In this document: positions 1 to 5,773 of the stretch, one piece after another
Numbering within the stretch: position 1 is the first letter of the stretch
How the letters are laid out: every line of letters begins with the position of its first letter
Source: Candidatus Sabulitectum sp.
GTDB taxonomy: Bacteria > Fermentibacterota > Fermentibacteria > Fermentibacterales > JCC-6
Direction of reading: 5' to 3'
Length of the DNA: 10,817 nt
NCBI GenBank assembly: GCA_023136985.1
Contig: JAGLQD010000044.1
Location: 1-10,817, forward strand
Translations under genes and position numbers: made by a program
Notes under the pieces: model-generated
Databases searched by the model: none
Told to the model about the DNA's origin: nothing
The model's input: the letters and a program-made list of their open reading frames with translations, nothing else

Positions 1-747
1 CTGCAGAACCCGCAGCAGTTTTACCTGCATGGCAATACTCACATCACCGATCTCATCAAGAAACAGTGTTCCCGCCCCGGCAGCGATAAACTTGCCTTTT
101 CTGTCACTGACTGCACCGGTAAATGCACCGCGAAGATATCCAAACAGCTCCGACTCCAGAAGAGCGTCAGGAAGTGCACCACAGTTTACTGCTATAAATG
201 GTTCATCTTTTCTTGAACCGCTGGAATGAATTGCCCTTGCAAGCACCTCTTTGCCGGTTCCGGTTTCCCCCTGGATCAGTACAGTGGCAGGAGACGACGC
301 AACAGCTGGAATAAGCTTGAATACCTTTTGCATGGCAGAGCTTCTGCTGACCAGATCCCCGACCTGATATCTGCTCTGCAACTGATTCTGAAGATTCTCG
401 ATCTCGCTTAAGTCCCTGAAGGTTTCAGCTCCGCCCAGTACGCTCCCGTTTTCATCTCGGAGTACCGCCGTTGAAACACTTATGGGAATCCGATCTCCCT
501 CTGAATCAACAATGTACCCTGCACGGCACCTGATCTGCTTACCGGTAGACATTGATTCACGCAGAGCACATGCAGTCTCGCACATGGATGATCTGAAAAC
601 CTCGCTGCACTCCCGGCCGATTGCCTCCTGGCGGGAAATGCCGGTTATCTCTTCTGCCGCCCGATTGAAAGAGGTTATTTTCCAGTTGGAATCAACGGTG
701 AAAACGCCGTCTGAAATGCTTTCAAGAATGGCTTTTGTTGAGTCCAT
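1..747 (-). CDS. PAS/AAA+ sigma-54-dependent transcriptional regulator, C-terminal part outside window
   Basis: Enhancer-binding activator that would use ATP hydrolysis to open promoters held by RpoN RNA polymerase. The 249 visible residues read MDSTKAILES at the start, with AAGGAA just upstream of the ATG at 747. An N-terminal PAS sensor covers about residues 1-115 and contains Cys47, Cys56, Cys60 and Cys74, a spacing that could bind a metal or cofactor. The AAA+ domain begins near residue 132: Walker A GETGTGKE (160-167), the RpoN-contacting loop GAFTGA (207-212) and Walker B GTLFLDEIGD (226-235) are all intact. The reading frame leaves the window at base 1, so the rest of AAA+ and the expected Fis-type DNA-binding domain are not seen. 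It has no receiver domain, so the signal is probably sensed directly by PAS. It is divergent from the lipoprotein gene at 877, but I see no convincing -24/-12 site there, so its target is unknown. Family assignment is secure; the ligand is not. Confidence 0.95.
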   Translation of the reverse strand, partial: MDSTKAILESISDGVFTVDSNWKITSFNRAAEEITGISRQEAIGRECSEVFRSSMCETACALRESMSTGKQIRCRAGYIVDSEGDRIPISVSTAVLRDENGSVLGGAETFRDLSEIENLQNQLQSRYQVGDLVSRSSAMQKVFKLIPAVASSPATVLIQGETGTGKEVLARAIHSSGSRKDEPFIAVNCGALPDALLESELFGYLRGAFTGAVSDRKGKFIAAGAGTLFLDEIGDVSIAMQVKLLRVLQ

Positions 748-814
748 AACTTCCTTTCTGAAACCCTAGCGACAATATAGCAAAAATGCTACGGTAGAAG
801 ATAGAAAGGCACTC

Positions 815-853
815 TTGACATGTATTCTGCATTTATAAATACTAGCGTTAGTA
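815..853 (+). promoter_or_regulatory. Probable sigma-70-type promoter with overlapping inverted repeat
   Basis: TTGACA (815-820) is followed after 17 bases by AATACT (838-843), a 4/6 match to the -10 box. Overlapping the -10 and the expected start point is TACTAGCGTTAGTA (840-853), palindromic at 12 of 14 positions, which is the size and place of a repressor operator. It would drive the lipoprotein gene starting at 877. The exact -35 and correct spacing support the promoter; the operator role is inference. Confidence 0.5.
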
Positions 854-876
854 CATAAACAAATACGGAGGTTAAG

Positions 877-1512
877 ATGCGCTATTTCATGTTAATTATC
901 ACAATGACCATTCTCGCTCTTTCCACAGCATGCACATCTGCAGGAGACGATATTACATCCCCTGCCACTCCGGAACTCCTGAATGCAGAGAACAACCTTG
1001 ACACATATGTAGCAGAATGCCGGGCAAGCATGAGAACCATAGGAGGCCAGGCAGTTATACACTATGCTGTTAATGGCACATACCCTGCAAACATGGAAGA
1101 GATGGGCGAGCCATACAGTGAAATGACCTGCCCCGAGTGTGGTCTTACCTATGAATTCTTCGGTGACCAGAAATACTACTTTTTAAGCTGCCCCATGCCA
1201 AACGATCCAACTCACGGATTTATAGACAATGGTCTTCCCTCATGGATTGAGAATCCTGATCCATCCGAGTGGGAAAACATTTGCCGAGCACACATGAGAG
1301 CCTTAGCAAGCCAGGCAGTAATGTACTTCGCCAATCACAACACCTACCCAAACAACCAGGAAGAAATAGGAATGTCAGGCGTTGTCTGTCCAGCCTGCGG
1401 TCAGGAATACATACTGATCGGCAGTGAAACTGAATTCTATGTAGGCTGCTCAATGCCAACAGACCCCAACCATGGCAACATTGATAACTTTGTTCCAAGC
1501 TGGCAGGACTGA
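877..1512 (+). CDS. Secreted lipoprotein with two tandem pilin-like, four-cysteine domains
   Basis: The start ATG has a strong GGAGG eight bases upstream. Residues 1-19 form a lipoprotein signal peptide with lipobox LSTAC, giving lipidated Cys19 after cleavage. The mature part is an internal duplication: repeat 1 at about 48-123 and repeat 2 at about 136-209. Each unit has the order CRA-x-MR, a helix ending in Y/F-A, NGTYP or NTYP, CPxCG, a buried C, then P-x-DP-x-HG-x-IDN and PSW. The cysteines are 48, 85, 88, 105 and 136, 171, 174, 191, so each repeat has the same four. The helix plus TYP segment resembles the post-transmembrane part of type IV pilins and pseudopilins, but the pilin N-terminal helix and GFxxxE processing site are absent. 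I infer two small pilin-like folds, each stabilised by a bound metal or two disulfides, tethered to a membrane. It may be cotranscribed with the MFS gene 51 bases downstream. Function unknown. Confidence 0.88.
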   Translation: MRYFMLIITMTILALSTACTSAGDDITSPATPELLNAENNLDTYVAECRASMRTIGGQAVIHYAVNGTYPANMEEMGEPYSEMTCPECGLTYEFFGDQKYYFLSCPMPNDPTHGFIDNGLPSWIENPDPSEWENICRAHMRALASQAVMYFANHNTYPNNQEEIGMSGVVCPACGQEYILIGSETEFYVGCSMPTDPNHGNIDNFVPSWQD

Positions 1513-1563
1513 TCCCGAACAAGTTCTTCTGATCATTAGTCTGCCGGGGTTGCACCGGTAAGT

Positions 1564-2931
1564 ATGTTCTTCGTTATGAATAATCCAGAGAAAATACCTT
1601 CCGAGCTTCGTGAGACCTTCAGAATATCAATAACTGAGGGTGTTTATTCGCAGGTTTACAGCAGCCTGGCCGGGGCGGGGTCCGTGTTCCTCACCAAACT
1701 GCTTGTAATGCTCGGAGCTTCTTCAATTCAGTTCGGAATTCTGGCTGCAACCGGGCAGATATTCTTTGTACTGATGCCTCTTGGTGCTCTGGTTACACGA
1801 AAACTGACTCTGCACAAATCAGCCACTGTTAAATGGGCTGTAGCAGGCAGGGCTCTTACACCACTGATAGGAGTCTTTCCCCTGTTCCTGTCTGACAGGA
1901 TATCTATCACTGCTGTTCTGGCTGTGTTTGCCGCTTCTACTGCCCTGCTGGCAGTGTCTGCCAACATCTGGACAGGGTGGATGGCCAGAATGGTTCCTCT
2001 GCGGATACGGGGAAGATTCTTTGCAAAGAGAAATGCGGTTCTTCTTTCCTTCGGCCTGTTTGTAGCATTTCTGCTGGGGCTGCTTGTAGACAATTTCAAT
2101 AATGATGTCGCCTCTCAGCGGCTTGTCATGGCAGGGTTGTTCGTTTTTGCCGGAATCATCGGACTGATTGGTTTAAGAATACTTCTGAAGCAGCCTGAAA
2201 GACCCACAAATACAGATGACATACCAGCTTTGAAATTGTTCAAAGAGCCATTCAAAGACAAAAACTTCAGAAAACTCTGTGTGTTCGGTGGCTGGTGGAT
2301 GCTTGCAATTGGTATAGGTGCCCCATTCTGGCAGCCTTTCATGATTGAAGTTCTCCGGATGGGTGTTACTGAAATGCTGCTCTACGGAATGACAAGCACA
2401 CTTGGATCTATCCTTACACTGAAGTACTGGGGAAGACTAATCGACAGATATGGGAATATTGCCGCTATGAAACTGGCTATCGGTATCGGGTCAATCATTC
2501 CATTTGCCTGGCTCTTTGTTACTCATGGCTCCATCTGGATACTGTTCGTGGAAGCTTTGATCGCCGGCAGTATGTGGGGTTGCGTTGGGGTTGTCACAGC
2601 GAATCTGGTGCTGGCTGTAGCCCCGAAAGAGAAAGCTCAGGTGTACTCCGGGCTCTTTGGCGCATTCTGCGGGGCCGGTCTTATTATCACTATGCTGGCA
2701 TCAGGTATATTTATGCCGCCCCCCATGCTGCTTTTAGGCCTCTCTCTGCACCCCATGCAGGTGCTCTTTCTTATCACAGCATTTGCCAGGCTCAGTGCAT
2801 TGATCCCGCTTTCCCGGGTAAAGGAACCCAATGCGGTTCCACTTAATGTGGTGCTGGGAAAGCTTCGAATGTGGAGCAAAGTACGCATTCTTAATCTCAG
2901 GGTAACTTTGAAAAGAGACAAATCAGAGTAA
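1564..2931 (+). CDS. Major facilitator superfamily (MFS) transporter, substrate unknown
   Basis: Integral membrane carrier of 455 residues, a normal MFS length, with about 11-12 hydrophobic segments. The segment WTGWMARMVPLRIRGRFFAKRN (split around 136-157) carries the basic R-G-R-FF-x-x-R cytoplasmic loop typical of one bacterial MFS group, and WGRLIDRYGN (289-298) is the motif-A-like G-x-x-x-D-R-x-G loop of the second half. A charged central linker (about 208-236) separates the two six-helix bundles. Nothing visible identifies the substrate. The start is uncertain: ATG 1564 or ATG 1576 (MNNPEK), neither with a good Shine-Dalgarno, which suggests translation coupled to the lipoprotein gene 51 bases upstream. 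A perfect 10-base inverted repeat spans the stop codon. Confidence 0.92.
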   Translation: MFFVMNNPEKIPSELRETFRISITEGVYSQVYSSLAGAGSVFLTKLLVMLGASSIQFGILAATGQIFFVLMPLGALVTRKLTLHKSATVKWAVAGRALTPLIGVFPLFLSDRISITAVLAVFAASTALLAVSANIWTGWMARMVPLRIRGRFFAKRNAVLLSFGLFVAFLLGLLVDNFNNDVASQRLVMAGLFVFAGIIGLIGLRILLKQPERPTNTDDIPALKLFKEPFKDKNFRKLCVFGGWWMLAIGIGAPFWQPFMIEVLRMGVTEMLLYGMTSTLGSILTLKYWGRLIDRYGNIAAMKLAIGIGSIIPFAWLFVTHGSIWILFVEALIAGSMWGCVGVVTANLVLAVAPKEKAQVYSGLFGAFCGAGLIITMLASGIFMPPPMLLLGLSLHPMQVLFLITAFARLSALIPLSRVKEPNAVPLNVVLGKLRMWSKVRILNLRVTLKRDKSE

Positions 2932-2949
2932 TTCAAAGTATTTGTCTCT
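2914..2949 (+). repeat. Perfect 10-bp inverted repeat spanning the MFS stop codon
   Basis: AGAGACAAAT (2914-2923) and its exact complement ATTTGTCTCT (2940-2949) can form a 10-pair stem with a 16-base loop that contains the TAA stop of the transporter. There is no T-run after it, so it is not a standard intrinsic terminator. It could be a 3' stabilising hairpin or a brake on transcription into the next gene. Confidence 0.5.
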
Positions 2950-2957
2950 GACATGCC

Positions 2958-3001
2958 TTGCTAAAGATACGATTTCGCATATGTTTAACTTTCGCTTAAA
3001 C
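2958..3001 (+). promoter_or_regulatory. Possible promoter and leader inverted repeat of the Ser/Lys-rich gene
   Basis: TTGCTA (2958-2963), a 16-base spacer and TATGTT (2980-2985) make a weak promoter match (4/6 in both boxes). Immediately downstream GTTTAA (2983-2988) and TTAAAC (2996-3001) form a perfect six-pair stem with a seven-base loop, lying just before the GGAGG ribosome-binding site at 3005-3009. The stem could be an operator or a leader hairpin. Both calls are tentative. Confidence 0.3.
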
Positions 3002-3015
3002 AATGGAGGCAGAAA

Positions 3016-3432
3016 TTGAAAAAAAGCAGGCCATCAGGTTCATCAAGAAAATCCAGTGGGTCGTCAGGCGGATCTAAGCGCTCTTCCAAGGGCAGTATGT
3101 TTTCCAGCAGATCAACAGCTGGTAAAAAGAAAACATCCAGCAGAAAGTCAATATTCTCACGGAAAAAAGAAAGCTCATCTTCTTTCACAAAGCCGCACAG
3201 AGACCCCGAACAGAAGAATCGTTTTGTAAAGCCTTCACATGATCCCGGCACGAAGTACCGTGATCAGAACGACAACTACCCTGCAGACAACAGCGATGAC
3301 TATGAGCAGAATCAGACAACCACCGGGAGTTCCAGCTCTGGATGCCTTGGATCGATCAGCGGCATAATCAAGTTTGTTGCATTCCTGATCTTTGTTGTTG
3401 TAATTGTAGTCTTCGTGAAATGCGGTTGCTAG
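3016..3432 (+). CDS. Ser/Lys-rich protein with single C-terminal transmembrane anchor
   Basis: No family recognised. The start is TTG at 3016, chosen because GGAGG lies six bases upstream and no ATG fits. Residues 1-56 are almost entirely Ser, Lys, Arg and Gly, strongly basic and probably disordered. Residues 57-69 and 70-82 are an exact-length tandem repeat of 13 residues, F-T/V-KP-x-x-DP-x-x-K-x-R. Then comes an acidic/polar stretch (NDNYPADNSDDYEQNQ, about 84-100), a Ser cluster, and one hydrophobic helix (about 115-134, IIKFVAFLIFVVVIVVFV) ending in KCGC. With no signal peptide this has the layout of a tail-anchored membrane protein with a basic cytoplasmic domain that could meet nucleic acid or acidic lipids; that role is inference. 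Low complexity makes homology search hard, but the RBS, frame length and strong domain contrast support a real gene. Confidence 0.7.
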   Translation: MKKSRPSGSSRKSSGSSGGSKRSSKGSMFSSRSTAGKKKTSSRKSIFSRKKESSSSFTKPHRDPEQKNRFVKPSHDPGTKYRDQNDNYPADNSDDYEQNQTTTGSSSSGCLGSISGIIKFVAFLIFVVVIVVFVKCGC

Positions 3433-3475
3433 AACTCCGCTTGCATTCGTGTTTGATACACCACCTGGAATTATC

Positions 3476-4531
3476 CTATTGGGTAATCTTGTAGTTATCT
3501 GTGATCCCGAAATCCGGAGGGGTCGCAAAATTGCAAAAAGTTAGAGCAAAGGGCGAGTAGTTCCCGGAAGGCTCCCTGTGCTGCTGGTATTCGTGGGGTG
3601 GTTTTGCGATTCTCTCAAGCACCGACTGATGAAGCACACTTCCCCTTCGAATCGGCCTGTTCCTCTTGCGGAACAAGCTGAACAAAAAACCTCCCTCGGC
3701 ATTGTGCATTCTCCCCAGGGAATCGAGATTAAGCCCTGCAAGAGAGTTGCTTTTAAATACAAGCTCATTCTCAATCCGGGATATCATCCATTTGAGGGCA
3801 ATATCCCCCAGAGATGAATCATCATGGCTGTAGCCGCCCCCGATATCTGAATGTACTCCGGCGAACCATACCTCTTCAACCTGGGTGTTGAGGCTCTCTG
3901 TCTGAGCAAACAGCAGATGAGGATAGAATTGAGTTCTGCGCTCATCTATAGACACCGCATGATAAATCCGGTGAACTTCAGGATACACCGTCATCCGGTG
4001 GTATCTGTGGGCAAGTTTCTTCCGTATGTTCTTTGTGCGGGTCTGACTTCCGATAGAGCCCACCGTGTCCCATACACAGACAGCTTCAACATCTGCCCTA
4101 ATCGGCGTGCAGCATCGTTTAAGCTCAGCAGTGCGCAGGGCAAACTTTTCAGCATTTCTGTTGGAAGTATAGGCTTTCCAGAACTTTTTAACGGTTTTAC
4201 CGGATGCGTCTTTCGGTGCCAGACCGCACAGGGCAATCATGCTTGCAAGGCTTCGAACCGTGTAAGCTCCTCTGCTGAAACCAAACAGGTAGATCCTGTC
4301 ACCCTGTTCATAATTACTGGAGATGAACTTGAAGCCGTCAAGAATGTTAAAGTGCAACCCCACTCCGAAAGCACAGCCACGGGTGATGTTCCCGAATTTA
4401 GTGCCCACTCCCCTGTCATAAGCTTTCAACTGGCGGGGACTCTCTTCAAGCATCTCAAACAACTGAAAAACATTTGTTCTGTCTTTCTGAGTATTGCTTG
4501 TCCCGTCAGAGCAGAAGATTAAACTCTTCAA
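3476..4531 (-). CDS. DUF2235 / Tle1-like alpha/beta hydrolase (putative phospholipase)
   Basis: Belongs to the DUF2235 family, whose studied members include the Tle1 phospholipase effectors of type VI secretion. Visible landmarks in order: the N-terminal strand and loop FCSDGTSNT (6-14); nucleophile elbow GFSRG with Ser86; CVWDTVGS (152-159), with Asp155 in the family's conserved acidic segment; and VWFAGVHSDIGGGY (221-234), which supplies the expected catalytic His227. The late motif HQSVLERI (301-308) is also typical. At 351 residues this is essentially the catalytic domain alone, without the large C-terminal membrane domain of Tle1 effectors. Start is TTG 4531, with GGAGG (4536-4540) four bases upstream. 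No secretion genes, VgrG, PAAR or immunity gene are next to it, so an ordinary intracellular lipase or a defence role is as likely as an effector. It converges with the Ser/Lys-rich gene. Confidence 0.9.
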   Translation of the reverse strand: MKSLIFCSDGTSNTQKDRTNVFQLFEMLEESPRQLKAYDRGVGTKFGNITRGCAFGVGLHFNILDGFKFISSNYEQGDRIYLFGFSRGAYTVRSLASMIALCGLAPKDASGKTVKKFWKAYTSNRNAEKFALRTAELKRCCTPIRADVEAVCVWDTVGSIGSQTRTKNIRKKLAHRYHRMTVYPEVHRIYHAVSIDERRTQFYPHLLFAQTESLNTQVEEVWFAGVHSDIGGGYSHDDSSLGDIALKWMISRIENELVFKSNSLAGLNLDSLGRMHNAEGGFLFSLFRKRNRPIRRGSVLHQSVLERIAKPPHEYQQHREPSGNYSPFALTFCNFATPPDFGITDNYKITQ

Positions 4532-4571
4532 AAATCCTCCTGATTATTCCTGTATTAGTTTACATATACAC

Positions 4572-4600
4572 ACTATAACATTTTCTCTACTCCCTGTACA
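4572..4600 (-). promoter_or_regulatory. Probable promoter of the DUF2235 hydrolase gene
   Basis: On the minus strand TGTACA (4595-4600) is separated by exactly 17 bases from TATAGT (4572-4577), a 5/6 match preceded by the TG of an extended -10. Transcription would start near 4565, leaving a leader of about 34 bases that contains the GGAGG site. The -35 sits inside CTGTACAG (4594-4601), an 8-base palindrome sharing the TGTAC core with elements further upstream. Confidence 0.5.
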
Positions 4601-4680
4601 GCAAGCGGTATAAAGCAGCAAACTGTTTAATTTGATTAGCAGGAATCAGTCATCTTACCACAGAGCCAACTGATTTGAAT

Positions 4681-4713
4681 ACTTGTAGCAGGAAGGCAAC
4701 TCCGGCAGCAAGT
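4681..4713. repeat. Imperfect hairpin between the hydrolase and AbiE-like genes
   Basis: ACTTG (4681-4685) and CAAGT (4709-4713) pair perfectly and the arms continue inward with further GC pairs and two mismatches, about 11 of 13 positions including one G-U. It lies about 190 bases beyond the nucleotidyltransferase stop. Neither strand has a T-run after it, so a terminator role is doubtful. Confidence 0.3.
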
Positions 4714-4746
4714 GTTTAAGTAAGGATATTTATCAAATTCCGTGCA

Positions 4747-4797
4747 GTACAATACATATGTTGTACAAACTCCAGATAGTACAACACATGTGTTGTA
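4747..4797. promoter_or_regulatory. Twin 18-bp palindromes, probable dimer-binding operators
   Basis: TACAATACATATGTTGTA (4748-4765) and the perfect palindrome TACAACACATGTGTTGTA (4780-4797) share TACAA-N8-TTGTA and match at 16 of 18 positions. Their centres are 32 bases apart, three helical turns, so two bound dimers would sit on one face of the DNA. The first is flanked by G and C (4747-4766) and its right arm also forms TTGTACAA (4761-4768), giving overlapping half-sites. They lie in the gap 4532-4903, upstream of the DUF2235 promoter and downstream of the AbiE-like stop. A regulator is not identified; the AbiEi-like protein or an unlinked factor are possibilities. Confidence 0.6.
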
Positions 4798-4852
4798 TGG
4801 CCGCTAAGTAGAGCCCGTGACAATGGTTCATGGAACAAATCAATCATGGCTC

Positions 4853-4866
4853 AACTGTACACAGTT
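4853..4866. repeat. 14-bp palindrome just past the nucleotidyltransferase gene
   Basis: AACTGTACACAGTT is palindromic at 12 of 14 positions and lies about 40 bases beyond the stop of the nucleotidyltransferase gene. Read as RNA from the minus strand it could form a six-pair stem with almost no loop, which favours a protein site over a terminator. It shares a TGTAC core with the elements at 4594-4601 and 4761-4768. The remainder of 4532-4903 holds no gene that I can support. Confidence 0.35.
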
Positions 4867-4903
4867 CATCTTTGCGATGTGCACCAGATACATCAGCAAA
4901 AGG

Positions 4904-5773
4904 CTACTGTGCAAGAACCGATGGATCGCCATCTGATGAAAGACCCTTGAGAACCTGACCTATAACAGCAGAAATACGTTCATCAGGTTGCGGCCAGGAG
5001 TTAAATCTTTCGTACATATCAGATATCAGAGCAGAATTCTCACAGGCCTTAAGCTCGCTCCCGAGAATTTCAATTATCTTGCGAACGTTTTTCCTGGAAA
5101 ACAAGGATCTGATTCGACTGCCCAAAGCGAAACAAGAAGCAAGATCTATATCATACCCAGTTTCCTGCATAACTGAGTCATACTTGCCGTAGAGGTCCTT
5201 TTCTGCAACAAAATGTACGGCGTTCATAAGAAAGTAAGCAAGATCCGTAGCATCATCTATGCCTCTTGTGGAGCGTCTGTCTTGCCATGCAAACAACTTG
5301 AGTACGAACTGTTCTGCATAACCAGATGATTTCACTTCGAGTTCGTCGTTAAGAAGAAAACTTATTGCAGATGAAAATGCATCATCAAAACCCTGCACGT
5401 TCATTTCAAAGATGTCATCTGTACCCCAATTGTACACTTCATCCGGTTCTGCGAATTTCCCGAAAGGAATAATGTCAACTAGTATGCCACTGCTGCAGTG
5501 AGTGAGTCTGTGTTCTATTTTGCTATCCGGCTCAAACATGTGCTCCTTGCATAGAATGTCACGAAAACGGGTATACTCATTCAGATATCTTACGCAGATA
5601 GCAATATCAAGATCATATGTCGCGCGTCCTGCTGGAGTTTTCAAAACTTCTTCACACAGAAGTATTCTTGAGTATGCTCCGCAGAGAAACCAGGATACCC
5701 CAAATTCACTGGCAGCGGTATCAACAGCAGAAAAAACTGCTTTTCTATCCGCATCAACAGTTACTCTATACAC
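4904..5773 (-). CDS. AbiEii-like nucleotidyltransferase, putative type IV toxin
   Basis: DNA polymerase beta-like nucleotidyltransferase related to the AbiEii/AbiGii group, whose characterised members are toxins that add nucleotides to an acceptor and block growth. Visible: FLCGAYSRIL (29-38), the equivalent of the family's glycine motif; R-x-T-x-D-x-D as RATYDLD (50-56), with Asp54 and Asp56 as metal ligands; the third acidic residue Asp100 in VDIIPFG; and the C-terminal AbiEii-type signature K159-x3-W163-x-D-R-R with a following D-D-x-x-D-L (173-178). Length 289 is normal. The start is GTG 5773, inside the end of the AbiEi-like gene (8 shared bases), with a GAGAG sequence upstream, which suggests translational coupling and a fixed antitoxin:toxin ratio. 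All catalytic residues are present, so it should be active. Toxicity and target are inferred from the family; members of related nucleotidyltransferase groups have other roles. Confidence 0.85.
   Translation of the reverse strand: MYRVTVDADRKAVFSAVDTAASEFGVSWFLCGAYSRILLCEEVLKTPAGRATYDLDIAICVRYLNEYTRFRDILCKEHMFEPDSKIEHRLTHCSSGILVDIIPFGKFAEPDEVYNWGTDDIFEMNVQGFDDAFSSAISFLLNDELEVKSSGYAEQFVLKLFAWQDRRSTRGIDDATDLAYFLMNAVHFVAEKDLYGKYDSVMQETGYDIDLASCFALGSRIRSLFSRKNVRKIIEILGSELKACENSALISDMYERFNSWPQPDERISAVIGQVLKGLSSDGDPSVLAQ

Noticed and set aside
748..876. A sigma-54 (-24/-12) promoter next to the sigma-54 regulator
   Set aside because: GGCAC at 808 has no GC dinucleotide at the required spacing; a sigma-70-type promoter fits instead.
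1220..1555. A 111-codon minus-strand frame opposite the lipoprotein repeats
   Set aside because: Antisense to a gene with lipobox and duplicated motifs, with no RBS; the openness follows from codon bias of the real gene.
3470..3487. ATTATCC/GGGTAAT hairpin as a bidirectional terminator between convergent genes
   Set aside because: Only seven pairs with one G-U and no T-run on either strand; it also overlaps the hydrolase stop codon.
3851..4522. A 223-codon plus-strand frame opposite the DUF2235 gene
   Set aside because: It is antisense to a gene with clear catalytic motifs, has no RBS and its translation shows no recognisable domain.
4747..4797. The twin palindromes as intrinsic terminators or CRISPR repeats
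   Set aside because: The palindromes have no spacer loop and no T-run, and there are only two copies without the regular repeat-spacer layout of CRISPR.
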